DNA from: Cryptomeria japonica
Lineage: Eukaryota; Streptophyta; Pinopsida; Cupressales; Cupressaceae
DNA: 64,000 bases
Direction of reading: 5' to 3'
Assembly: GCF_030272615.1 (NCBI RefSeq)
Contig: NC_081411.1
Coordinates: 836,930,136 to 836,994,135 of the forward strand
The translations under genes were made by a program, and so were the position numbers. Positions 11,111 through 22,805 of the stretch are shown here, piece by piece (the stretch's first letter is position 1; each line of letters starts with the position of its first letter). The notes below the pieces were generated by a model that was not told where the DNA came from, ran no database searches, and worked only from the letters and a program-made list of their open reading frames with translations.

Positions 11111-12229
11111 ATGGAAAATCTAATGAAGCAGCTTGAAGGAGCTCTTATAGACTATGATTTAGAGAAATTGAAAAATATCAAACTAGAAGATGATTTAAGG
11201 GCAGCTCAAGATATCATTCAGGCACTTCAAGAAAATTTTACTGTTGCAAGAAATAAGAGAAGAGAACTTTGTGAAAAATTGCAAAATGAGAATGATGAAA
11301 AGGAATCACTTAATGATATGATAAGCAAGTTGAAACAAGAGATCATGACAACAAAGAATGAGATGTAGGATATGACTATGAGATTTTGCAAAGAGATTGA
11401 GGATAGGAAGAAGAATGAAGAAGAATTGACCAGAAGACTAAGTGATGCAACAAATGAGAACACAAAACTTAGCTATGAAAATGACATGCTGAAGACAGAT
11501 CTGATGCATACTCAGAATGATTCAAATGAACTGATGAGACAAAAGGAAGTCTTAGAAAGAGAACTAGAAACTGCAAATCAACATAAAGAAAAATTCAAGA
11601 AAAGCTCAGAGGAACTTGGCACCTTGCTGAAGAATCAAAAACCTAAAGGTGACACTTTTGGAATTGGCTTTGAAATTGGTGAAAGCTCCGATACTACAAA
11701 TACTCAGGATCACAACAAACTAGTAAGACAACCAAATGCTTATAAATTCAATGGAAAATTCTTTAACTGTAATAAGTATGGTCATAGAGCAAATGAATGT
11801 AGATCTAGAAATTATCAAAATATCAACACACCCACCGGTCAATGTTCTAAATGCAACAAATTTGGTCACAACTCTAAAAACTGTAGAATGAATGTGAGAT
11901 GTTATGTTTGTGGAAGGTTTGGACATTTATCTAATCAATGCAAAACACAAACTGGCATAGGTTATGGAAAAGCTATTCAGAAGAATAATGTAACTTGTTA
12001 TGCATGTAACAAGATTGGGCATATTGCTCAATTCTGTAGAAGTAAAGGAACACCTGTAGACAACAAAAGTTCTAGCTTGAAAGGTAAAGAAAAAGTTGAA
12101 GAGGTTAAGCAAGAATTCTCAAAACAATGGATTAGAAAAGCTAATCTAAATATTGGGAATACTCCTCCACCGATAGAACAAACCAATGCTTCACTAATAG
12201 GACAAAGTGATGCTTCACTGGAAGGATAG
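11111..12229 (+). pseudogene. Element A ORF1: Gag-like coiled-coil protein with CCHC zinc knuckles
   Basis: The start is the ATG at 11111, about 60 bp after the primer site. The upstream open stretch from 11024 begins inside the LTR and is not the real start. The first roughly 180 residues are rich in Lys, Glu, Asn and Leu in heptad-like order (a likely coiled coil). There follow three complete CX2CX4HX4C knuckles (CSKCNKFGHNSKNC, CYVCGRFGHLSNQC, CYACNKIGHIAQFC, about 11840-12035) and a degenerate one before them (FNCNKYGHRANEC) that lacks its first Cys. The role would be RNA packaging. A TAG at 11369-11371 breaks the frame where element B has a sense codon. Confidence 0.82.
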
Positions 12230-12571
12230 AGCAGTGCTCCACCGGCAAGAAGTTCTTCATCCAATTGAAGAAAGTTTCTTTGAGGGTTTGGCAATCTAAT
12301 GACACATGTACTATTATTCCCTCAGTTAGAGATAAGAAGTAGAAAATTACTTATTACCAGCAAACAATGTTAAGTGAATACTTAACCGTCATGCAATTAA
12401 TGTGGTAGATGGCGAATAGACACTATAAAATTAAGGTTTTGGCTCCATTTCATTTCACTGAGATTTCAAATTTATGAAGAGCGCAAAGATTCTAAGCTAA
12501 GGCATTTCGAGAAAGAAGCAAGAATACTCCAAGCAATCATCCATCCTAAAGGAAGTAAAAGGTATTTAATC

Positions 12572-14443
12572 ATGGCATCCACCTTTGCAATTGAATATAT
12601 AGCAAACCCTACTATTGTCGAAGTGATAAAAAGACCTAGGCCCGTATTTCAGTTGGTTCCAGAGATAGAAAAGAAAGATGATACCTTAGGTCCTTTTTCT
12701 CAAATTCCTAAGGGAGTTGTTTATGCTGAAGACCCCAAAATGTACATCCATTGCAACATTGAGGAACTAGGAGATGAAGAAATTAAAACCATGTTTAAAA
12801 CTGTGATATGTGATAAAACTGACAATGTAAAAGATGAACTATTCAAAAGACTAGAAGCAAGAAGACAAGCAGTAATAGAACTGGATAAGAAAATAAAAAT
12901 TGAAAAGCTACTTGTTGTATATCTGGTAAACTCTCCCAAAGAAATTGATGACCTAATTGCTCAAGCCAACTAGACAGTATTTTCTACTACACACCGACAC
13001 ATTGCTTTAATGGTTGGAAGAGTTAATGAGGTGACTGAAGAGACTGAAAATGGATGGGACATATTCCTAGTTGAGAAAGAAAAACAAGAAGAATACAGGA
13101 ACCCCAAACCCATAAAATTTTATCAGAAAGATAGAGACAAGGGGAAAGGAAAAGTTGGTGGACCACCTAGTATCAAGGTTAGAGACACTTACCTCCACCT
13201 CCTTTGATTACTCCACTGGTAAAAACAACAACTACAGATGATCAACTGACAGCTGAGAATATGGATGTAGAGGATAATAATCCTAATCCTAAAGTCTTAT
13301 ATACTATGGATGTTGATACTCAAAAGATCAACATAGTGGTAGACAAAGATACAACTGATAAGACTGATATGTCTAGTGAGCCTCCCGTAGCTAAGGAAAC
13401 TGATAACACACAGGAGAAACCGATAGAAGATAAAGAGAAAAAGGTAGAGACTCAAACACAGACTGAGACAATACAACAAATAGAGGAACAAACAGAGAAA
13501 AAGGCTCTGGAACAACAACAGGAATAGGTACATAAGGAAATAGTGCCACCAGCAACTAGTGAAGCAGTAAAACCATTGCCTAAAGAAATGCAGACACAGA
13601 CGGACCTACCAGAGATCAATACAAGCTTGGTTACTTCCACCAGTACTCAGATTGTTGATTCATCATCATCATACAAATCAACTAATGTGACTGAGGTACT
13701 ATTAGATTCAATCAAGAAAATAGTTAACTGCAGCTCACAAGCTTACAAAGAAATTGATGATACCATACCAATTTTGAAGGTAATTGCTCCTAACTGTAAT
13801 ATAGACAACAAAGATTCTTTAGGACAACTTGATACACTGTGTAAATATATCACAGAAAACAATGAGAAAATAAAGGAAGAGTCATTGAAGGATAAGGTAG
13901 AAATTGAAAAACAAAAATTCTTTGATGAGCAAATAAAGAAGTGTAACAAAGATTTTGACACACTTCTACTAGAATTATGTAATTTGTTGAAAGAGTACAA
14001 AAATCTATACAAAGATACCTGTAAAACAAACTTTTTGATTGTAGATATAGACAAGAAAATGAGCAAGGTATAGGATGAGATCAATAAACTTGTAGATAGT
14101 TTTATCAACTCACCTGATACACTATCAGTTTTTGAGGAAAAGATAACAAATTTTGATGAAGAACTACTTAAATTGGAAAGAGAGAAAGAAAGAATAGTAA
14201 ATAAGGCAAAGCATTTGAGATCAAAGCTATATCCAAGATTGGACTATCTAGCATCTCTATGGAAGGAAGTATCTGAGGCATTAATACAGGGAAAGAAAAC
14301 ACCGGCTGAGCATTTGTAGCATCTCACCAGTACAGTGAAGAGAACAAAGACATCAATAAAGGATAGCAAAAAGTTTATGGACAATATAAACTTGATTTTG
14401 GGAGATCATTTTCAAATTGTAACCACCCAGTTACAAGATTGAA
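12572..14443 (+). pseudogene. Element A ORF2: unknown protein, internally deleted
   Basis: Starts at the ATG at 12572. I recognise no domain. The N-terminus (IANPTIVEVIKRPRP, QIPKGVVYAEDPKMYIHC) matches element B. About 87 codons in, the frame jumps across roughly 1.37 kb present in B and stays in phase. The next region has LDKKIKIEKLL and GRVNEVTEETENGWDIF, followed by a low-complexity Thr/Glu/Gln segment (13200-13530) and a Lys/Glu-rich, probably coiled-coil C-terminus. Stops fall at 12971, 13525, 14071 and 14317, with a frameshift near 13190. It could be a structural or accessory protein; nothing suggests an enzyme. Confidence 0.7.
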
Positions 14444-14527
14444 ACTACAAACTCTACTGACATCTTGACAACATTTGTCATTGATGCCAAAGCAGGAGTA
14501 GTAGGATGAGAAAATTCAATATCACAG

Positions 14528-14541
14528 GAATCATATGCTCA
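14528..14541 (+). other. Upstream purine tract in element A
   Basis: CAGGGGGAGCA about 100 bp before the terminal polypurine tract. Element B has the same at about 55878 (TAGGGGGAGCA). Repeated purine tracts before the 3' LTR are known in some plant copia (Sirevirus) elements. Confidence 0.5.
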
Positions 14542-14630
14542 GGGGGAGCACACACATTTTTGGTAACATTTTTGGACTACACATTTTTGGATCATTTTTG
14601 AAATTTCTCATGAGTGTTGCCATCAATTCC

Positions 14631-14642
14631 AAAGTGGGAGAT
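14631..14642 (+). other. Element A polypurine tract
   Basis: AAAGTGGGAGAT directly before the 3' LTR, preceded by TTGCCATCAATTCC. It corresponds to the AAAGGGGGAGAT of Copia3 with one change. Confidence 0.85.
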
Positions 14643-15415
14643 TGTTGGCATATGCACACTCCAATGAGACATTATATGTGATTGAAGGTTTTGTCATTAA
14701 TGGAAACCTTGCAATCCTATGGCACTGGCAAAGGCATTATACCGACATCAACAGATCACACTCTACACTGGCACTCAGGACACCAACACCAACACAAAAG
14801 AAAGGAAGTATACCAGCACAGAGGCCGATAGGAATTTTTTTTATTATATTTTGTTTAATGTTGATAAACTTTGTAAGCCGACTTGGCAAATTGTAAAATG
14901 ACTCTTATATATAAAAGAGCTCATTGTAGACATCAGTGTAAGGAGACATAAGCATAAGGAAAATATTAGGCAGACCTATTGTGCGAAATATAGGTTAAGG
15001 GGTATATGTAAAGAACAGAGCAGGAACCAGTATTGAGTCTAGCATTGAAGATGCTATTGTAAAGCAGTACAAGTTATTGGATTTGTATAATCCTCATTGT
15101 AAGTCAGTGAGCTCTAAGCAGTTGGCCTTCTTGCATGTGCAGGCCCATATTGTAAGTAATATTCTCTTATTGGCCAGTGAGTGAATATTGTGGGTCACAA
15201 ATCCCACCGAGGTTTTTCCCACACTGGGTTTCCTCGTTAAAATCTTGTGTTATGGTGTGCTTTTCATGTGGATGTTCTTGATTCTGTTTATTGCATTATT
15301 TCTTGCATATCGGTACACTGTTATATTATGTTTTGCATGTTTTAAGTTAAGAAATTCCATTCACTGATTAGATACTGATTCACCCCCCCTCTCAGTATCT
15401 ATGGGATTCCTAACA
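14643..15415 (+). repeat. Element A 3' LTR
   Basis: 773 bp from TGTTGGCATATGCACAC to GGGATTCCTAACA, followed by the target duplication CAAAT. It retains the full CCCACCGAGGTTTTTCCC module near 15204. No gene is present. Confidence 0.9.
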
Positions 15416-15420
15416 CAAAT

Positions 15421-15495
15421 GGGGTCTGTACGTATATAAAGGCCAACTGCCTAGAGCTCACTACTCAATCACAAAATGAGAATCACACTAACTAC
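15421..15495 (-). repeat. Copia2 3' LTR, piece 2
   Basis: A 75-bp LTR segment between element A and chromovirus G1, collinear with about 33410-33482 of the right LTR. It ends in ACTAC, the target duplication of G1. Confidence 0.85.
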
Positions 15496-15842
15496 TGGCA
15501 TGCCCAAAATTTAGGGCAAAAACGGAACAAATTTTTTTTTTTAAACATACTAATTTAATTAACAAGTTCACTGTCGCAACAAGCGTTAATGAAATTTTCA
15601 TTATTAAATTCGAGCTAATTCTGAAACGAACTAAGCATCGATAAAATTGTTTAATTTTAATTGCAGAAAAACTAACTAGTATAATTGTATCTCCAAGAGA
15701 TACCTAGTCATTAGGTTTATTAAATTAATCAAGGTAAAGGAAATAGGTGGGGAAATTTAATTTAACCTCCAATATGTCCATGTAGCCTAATCAACCATTT
15801 ATAAATTTCTCTTTATTATTTATTCCAAATAAAAATCAGTGT

Positions 15843-15873
<31 letters not shown>

Positions 15874-16277
15874 TTGTATATACATATATATATATATTTA
15901 TAATTTAAATACTTACCCAAAATTTTGATCAAAATTCATATATATACATATATATATATGGATACATATATATATATATATTTTACATATATGTTAAATA
16001 TTTTAATTCTAATTCAAAAACCATTTTAACCTCCTAAATTTAATCCATTTTTCCCCCCAACCCTAATAAGGGTTCTAAATTCTCACATATATATTATCTA
16101 AACTAATTAACATATTTATTTTTAAAATCAAATTGCCCTAGCCCCATCCAGGCTAGGGTTTAATCCATATATATTTTTTTTAACAGGGAATTAACTTGCT
16201 AGGTCGAAACCCTTGGCGGCCAAGAAATCTTTTTTTGTACAGGTCATGAGAGATTGAAGGCGGGAGAGAGCCGTGCG

Positions 16278-16480
16278 CCACTGTGTGAGCATACAGTGGG
16301 CATCGCGGCACCACTGTGTGCCCACACAGTGGGTGCCGCTAGTGGCTCCCCACTGTGTGGCCACACAGTGGCGGCCATGGTCGTCCACTGTGTGCCCACA
16401 TAGTCGGAGCCGAAAGCAGCTCCACTATGTGTGCACACAGTGGACGCCGCATGGCCCTCCACTGTGTGTACACACAGTGG
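16278..16480. repeat. Array of six palindromes in the G1 3' LTR
   Basis: Six inverted repeats of about 22 bp with half-site CCACTGTGTG(G) start at 16278, 16311, 16350, 16385, 16422 and 16459, spaced 33-39 bp. Those at 16350 and 16459 are perfect. The array is GC-rich inside an AT-rich LTR. It gives repetitive chance frames on both strands. Confidence 0.9.
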
Positions 16481-16750
16481 AGTCCGCGAGGACCCTAACA
16501 CATTCTCCCCCCTTTTTTTTTAATTTTTAAAAAAAATATATATATAATATATAAATATATATATATATATATAAATATAAATTTATATATATATATATAT
16601 TTATATTTATATAAATTTATATCCACAGTTAAAAATGGTGAAAATATTTCAATATGAATATATATATATATTTTTTTTAAAAAAGAGATTTACATGCGAA
16701 TTTTTTTTTTAAACTATTATAATAAAGGGAAAAACATTAAGTTTAATCAG

Positions 16751-16878
<128 letters not shown>

Positions 16879-19359
16879 AGCCTTTTAAATCAATGAAAAC
16901 TAAAAAACAATCTAGAATACTTTTAAAAAAGATACAATATACTTTTCTGGAATAAAAAGAATTTCATTGATTTTTTTTTTCTAATAAAATATTTACATAA
17001 AACATCTTTTTCCATTAAATTACTTAAAATCTTTTAGCATAAGTAAACTTCTATTTTGCCACAAGTAAAAATACAGATAAAATTTAATTGAAATCTATTC
17101 CTTTATTTCTTTCCAAAACACAAGAAGCTTTTGCATGCAACACAAAATAACTTTAAATTTTACCATCAACCGGAAGTAGAAATAAACAAGCTTTTCTTTT
17201 TTTTTTAAAAACAACTCTAAGATATTCTACCAATTTACAGGATGTTTCTCTGAATAGTCACAACAATAAAACTTCAAGTCTACTTTCACAAATTACAACT
17301 TGCTTCTCTTTACTATGAATGAGGCATATTTCTATAACAACTTTAAACAAACATCTGCAACTGAATTTAAGTATCTTCCATAATAATCTTCAGTGTCTTT
17401 TCGTGGTTCCTATTCTCTTTCCTCTGATTTTCCTGCATAATAGAAAACACAAATATGACCACGGAGTGCTCACCTCCCAGCCTAGGCTAACTGGTAGCCA
17501 CCCCCGAGCTCGGAGAACCAATTCCTAGACGGGTAACAAACAGGCAAACACATAGAAAGCATTGCATACAGATTCTTTTCAGACACATTCCCAACTTGGC
17601 TTTCACAGCACCACACTCTAGTGATGAACATTTTCAAAGGGTGGTAGTGGACCAATACCCTGAGGAGAACTGCAAGTATGAAATAAACAAGAAGCCACCT
17701 CATGGCACAATAAAAATATCAAGAATCTCAACCCCTTATTCCTTATACCCCCCAAAGGCATTCTAGCCTTATATCCCTCCTTATGACCCCCATTGCACAG
17801 ACAGGCCATGCAGCAAGGGTCACACAAAGATCCCTTGTGATCGCTCTCAAAAGAGAGTCTCTCACTCGAGGGCTGTCACTGCTACCACCCTCAAGATCCT
17901 CTTCTCTCCCAAGAGTAAGAGATCTTGAGAAAACTCCCAAAACACAACATTTTCATAAAGCAAAAATACCAAGAGTTTTTCAAACATAAACTTTCAAGAA
18001 CACAGATTTCTTATACAAACAACTTCCATACATAAACAAGAAGAAGACATTACAAATAATAATTCAAACCAACCTTAATCTACCCAAAGGTTATTATGAT
18101 ATCTGATGAAGAGCTGCCCAATCCACAAATCTTTTTCCTTCTACCCTTATTCAATTTCTCTATTCCATAACATTATTTTCTTTCCATATTTTCTTCTATC
18201 TCCAAAAATGGACAGTGAGTGATTACCCTGCTATTCCCAAAAATCTTCCTTAAGAAGCTCACTCTTTGAGTTCTCACAGGATTCTAAAAAAAACAAAAAG
18301 AAGAAAGAAAGCAAAATGCAAAAAGACTCTCGTTCCAAAAGGAAAAATCTTGATTTGATTTAACTTCAATTTTCAATTTTCGCTCAACTCAAAAAAACCA
18401 ATTTTTAAAGCGTTAAAAAGATCATTATAAAGTAGAAAATTGCCTAAAATTACCCCTAACCCCTAGGTATACCTTATGGGCTTTAGGAAACCCTATTAAA
18501 CTACCCCTAGGTGTTCATTTAACCCTTTTTAAACCCCTCTGAAGTTTATTTTCGGGTCAAACATAAGTTGACCACTCCAAATATTATATTCCCAAAGTAT
18601 TTATGACAACACATTAATTTATTAAGAAAACTATAATTAAACATTTTCCTACCAAGAGACAAAATAAAACATTTAAATTTAAATACACACGTGTCAAGTG
18701 ACACAAATAAAACACTTTTACAAAAATAAAACATGAAATTGTCTCTTGAGGCTTTTACACAATAAAATTAAATAACACTTAACACTCATGCAGCATATAC
18801 TGTTATGAATAAAATACAACACAAACGGGGTGTTGTCTCTCCAAATAGAAAAACCCTGGCTTTACGAACGTACATAAGTCTAGGTTTGATTCTCTGTAAT
18901 TTTCCATGGTCACATGGTAAATTTCCTGCGCATCTCAATTTACACATTAGTACTTCCAAATATCCATATATAATATAATTCAATAATATAACAATACACA
19001 TCATTACTTGCATACAATTTTCATCTGCACAGATTGAATACATCTTTTATCAAACAGTTTCACATAAGCAATTTTCATCCCAATTCACATAAACTAAACA
19101 TACATCATAGTTCTATATTCAGAGTAAAGTCCTGCAAATTCAATAACGACATCTATCATTGCAATATCATTCTATCTAATAATCATGTAGTGTTCTATCT
19201 CATAAAGCATGTAAGTAAATCATCAAATCATAGAAATGTTATCCAAATCCTGAAATCATATAAGTTCTAAGTCTCAAAATGCATCAAAATAAAGTATCCA
19301 TAATAATCTAAAATATAAAATCCACTGAATGTCAGACTGAGTCGAGGTAAGGCCTCACA

Positions 19360-19371
19360 TCCTCCCCCTCT
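19360..19371 (-). other. G1 polypurine tract
   Basis: The minus strand reads AGAGGGGGAGGA directly before the LTR start TGTGAGGCC. The pol stop codon TAG (19370-19372) overlaps its first two bases. Confidence 0.88.
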
Positions 19372-22300
19372 AGGCATGAACTTCCTCCTGGAGTTCATCA
19401 AAGAGGTGAGGGTACTCTGATCTCATACATGCTGCGTCCTCCCATGAAGCCGTAACTTCATCATAACAATCCCACTGGACCCTAACCTGGTCCAGCTCTC
19501 AACCTCAAAGGGCCAATGTCCGGCGTGCCAAAATGCGAATGGGCTCCAAAGCTAGCTGCCCATCCAACTCCACCTGCAAGGCATCCCAATCTAAAAGGTG
19601 AGACTCATCATAGATATATTTTCTCAAAACTGAAACATGAAACACATCGTGGATGCGTGACAGGCTAGGTGGCAAAGCTAAACGGTAGGCAACTGGGCCT
19701 ATCCTATCCAGAATCTCAAAAGGTCCTACAAAGCGAGGTGCGAGCTTAGAACCCTTTCCATAATGGATTAAACTCTTATGCGGTCGCACTCTCAAGAAAA
19801 CTCTGTCTCCAACCAAGTAACTACGATCTATCGTCTTTGCATCGGCATACTTCTTCTGTCTATCTTGAGCCTCTCTGAGACGCTGCCTAATCAAATCCAC
19901 CTGCTGTTCCATATCCTGAACAATCTCAGGACCAATAGCAACTCTATCCTCTATGGGATCCCAACTCAAGGGTGTCCTGCAAGGCTTGCCGTATAATGCC
20001 TGGTAGGGTGGCATTCCCAAGGAAGTGTGATGCCCATTGTTATAGGCAAACTCCACTAAGGGAAGATACTCCTCCCACCGGGTCTGATGATCCATGATGT
20101 ACATATGAAGCATATCCTCTAACACCTGATTGACCCTCTCTATCTGACCATCTGTCTCCGGGTGATAGGCTTACTGAAATTGAGGTTTGTGCCCATAGCT
20201 GCCTGTAATGACTTCCAAAAGGTAGAAGTGAAAAGAGAATCCCTATTAGAAATAATCTTGCGGGGTACACCATGAAGCCTAACAATGTCTCGCAAGAACA
20301 CCTGTGCTACTGTTGGAGCTGTGAATGTAGTACGAACTGGTGAAAAGTGAGCTACTTTGGTCAACTTGTCAACTGTCACCAAGATAGCATCATGGCGATG
20401 AGAAGACATAGGGAGACCAATGATGAAATCTATGGATATAGTATCCCACTTCCACTTTGGTATAGCATGAGACTGAAGCAACCCACCTGGATGGTGGTGC
20501 TCCGCCTTTACCCTCTGACACTCGAGACACCGAGCTACTATCTCAGCAATGAGCTGCCGCATTCTCGGCCAATGATACAACTGCCTCAAGTCAGCATGCA
20601 ACTTCTTAACCCCGGGATGCACTGCATAAGGAGCTCTATGAGATTCCAAGACAATGAACTCTCGCAACCCTCCGGAGGAAGGTACATAAATGCGCCCTCT
20701 GTGGCGTAACAGTCCATCGGACTCCAAAGAATAATCCACATATTTCCCTTCTAGAGTAACCTAAGAACGTAATACCTGACAAACCTCTGCATACCATCCA
20801 TCCTCTGACAAGTGCCCAAGTATACGGTCTCTCAAGTCTGTGCCCATGGATATGGTGTAAACCTCATGACATCTCCTACTCAAGGCATCTGCAACTACAT
20901 TTTCCTTTCCTTTGATGTAGTGAACGTCAAAATCATATTCGCACAAGAACTCCATCCATCTCCTCTAACGTGCATTAAGGTTTGGCTGAGTGAAGATGTA
21001 CTGAAGACTCTGATGATCTGAATGCAACTCGAAGTGATGTCCTAAAAGGAAGTGTCTCCACCTCACAAGTTCATGCACTACTGCTATGAGCTCAAGGTCG
21101 TGAGTGGGATAATTAAGTTCATGAGTCTTAAGTTTCCTAGACTCGAAAGCTATGGCCCTAGCACCCTGCATAAGAACTGCCCCTAAACCCTCTAAGGAAG
21201 CATTTGTACAGACCATGAAGTCAGCTGAAGGATCTGGTACAACAAGGATAGGAGCACTAGTAAGTGCCTTCTTGAGTTCCTGAAAGGCCTTCTCACACTT
21301 CTCTGTCCACTCAAATTTCTTCCCTTTACGCTGAAGAGAGGTAATAGGGTGTGCAACTCTGGAGAAACCCTCGACAAAACATTGGTAATAACCTGCTAAA
21401 CCCATGAAACTCCTGACCTCTGTCACACTGGTAGGCGCTGGCCAATCCATAATAGCCCTAATCTTTGATGGGTCAACTGAGATCCCATCACTGAAAATAA
21501 CGTGTCCAAGGTACTTGACCTTAGATCGAAAGAAAGCACACTTTGATAGGTTGCCAAACAACTGGTTATCCCGCAAACACTGCAATACCTGTTTCAGGTG
21601 CTCCTCATGCTCCTTCTCATTCCAAGAATATATCAGTATATCATCGAGTAACACAATAACAAAACGGTCCAGAAAGGTACAGAACACCCCATTCGTGAGG
21701 CTCATAAAAACTGCTGGGGCATTCGTAAGTCCAAAGGGGACTACGGTAAACTCATAGTGACCATATCTAGTGCGAAATGCGGTCTTGTGGACATCACTTT
21801 CCACTATTCTCAACTGATGGTATCCTAACTTCAGATCTATTTTGGAAAAGACTTTGGCACCCTGAAGCTGGTCAAATAAATCATCAATCTTGGGCAAAGG
21901 ATATTGGTTCTTGATGGTTACTTTATTTAGCTGCCGATAATCCATACACAATCGGAGAGATCCATCCTTCTTCTTAACGAAGATGACTGGTGCACCCCAC
22001 GGGGATACGCTAGGACGGATATGACCCTTCTCAAGAAGTTCCTCAAGCTGAATTTTAAGTTCATTAAGCTCATTTGTGGTCATTCTATAAGGTGCTCTGG
22101 AAACTGGCTCGGCTCCTGGTACTAGGTCTATATGAAAATCAATCTCTCTGCGAGGAGGCATTCCCGGTAGTTCTGAAGGAAATACATCTGAATATCCCTT
22201 AAGGATAGGATGGTCATCGAGCGATGTTTCTTTTTCCTCCTCTTCCTCTCTGTCACTGATAGTGATAGCAAAAAGCTGACATCCCTTCCGCATGCTCCAC

Positions 22301-22805
22301 TTAAGCTGCATTGCGGAGATCATACGAAGAGACACGGGCCTCTGAATCCCGGTGATGACTATGGGCGAACCATGATCATCCTCACACTCGATCCTTTTCA
22401 GGTGGCAATCCATCTTGGCTCTGTGGGCATAAAGCCAATCCATGCCAAGTACGATTCCGTAAGATCCAAGTGGAGTCACTCTAAGGTCTACTAAAGTGGT
22501 GGTCTTGCCAATCTGCAGCTGACATGCCCTAACCTCTGATTCCACTGACACTCTAGCCCCTGAAGCTAATTCCACTTCCCAATTGACACCCTGCCTGTTG
22601 CCACTAGCCCGCAATGCTCCACAAGCGATGGAGATATAAAGGAGTCAGTAGCTCCTGAATCAAACAAAATAGATACATTGTTACCTCTGATTATACCTGA
22701 AGATTCGATAACCGTGGCCTGATGATCAGCCTGGCAGTTGTCAACCGCTGCAAATACTCTATGGGACCTGCCCATATCACCAACTGTCGGTTCTGAAGCG
22801 GCCAT
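19370..22805 (-). pseudogene. G1 pol: protease, RT, RNase H, integrase, chromodomain-like tail
   Basis: Domains in order: aspartic protease with [12 protein letters not shown] (22637-22670); RT with [20 protein letters not shown], and LLDDILIYS near 21627-21654 at the catalytic Asp pair; RNase H with [13 protein letters not shown] near 21170-21215, where the usual first catalytic Asp is Asn; an HHCC zinc finger (20520-20660); and the integrase core, where the second catalytic position reads SNRDS rather than an Asp near 20238-20258. The tail VRVQWDCYDE near 19450 resembles a chromodomain. Breaks: frameshifts near 22600 and 20170, and stops near 20966, 20759, 19505 and 19499. It is non-functional. 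Confidence 0.9.

Larger units (their letters stand above)
10276..15415 (+). mobile_element. Element A: non-autonomous LTR retrotransposon with gag-like ORF1 and unknown ORF2
   Basis: Plus-strand element of 5140 bp flanked by CAAAT (10271-10275 and 15416-15420). It has LTRs at 10276-11038 and 14643-15415, a Met-tRNA primer site at 11041 and a polypurine tract at 14631-14642. The interior holds a Gag-like frame with zinc knuckles and a second frame I do not recognise. There is no protease, integrase, RT or RNase H. Element B (50149-56772) is a longer copy of the same family. It must have used enzymes from another element, most likely a copia relative given the shared end signals. Confidence 0.9.

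Noticed and set aside
11227-11463. Minus-strand Ser/Phe-rich frame, also seen at 51110-51346
   Set aside because: Antisense shadow of the ORF1 coiled coil. Lys/Glu-rich codons read backwards give Ser/Phe/Leu.
16278-16480. CRISPR-like array (regular short repeats with spacers)
   Set aside because: The repeats are palindromes with similar, not unique, spacers, inside a plant retrotransposon LTR with no cas genes.
16191-16530. Several overlapping open frames on both strands with repeated His-Cys-Val and Thr-Gln-Trp words (also 25056-25459)
   Set aside because: They are translations of the palindrome array. The repeats open all frames at once, and no frame has independent support.
17319-19270. 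Several 60-85 residue frames in the G1 3' LTR, repeated in the 5' LTR at 26165-28116
   Set aside because: They are preserved in both LTRs only because the LTRs are nearly identical. They match no family, and an LTR is not expected to code.
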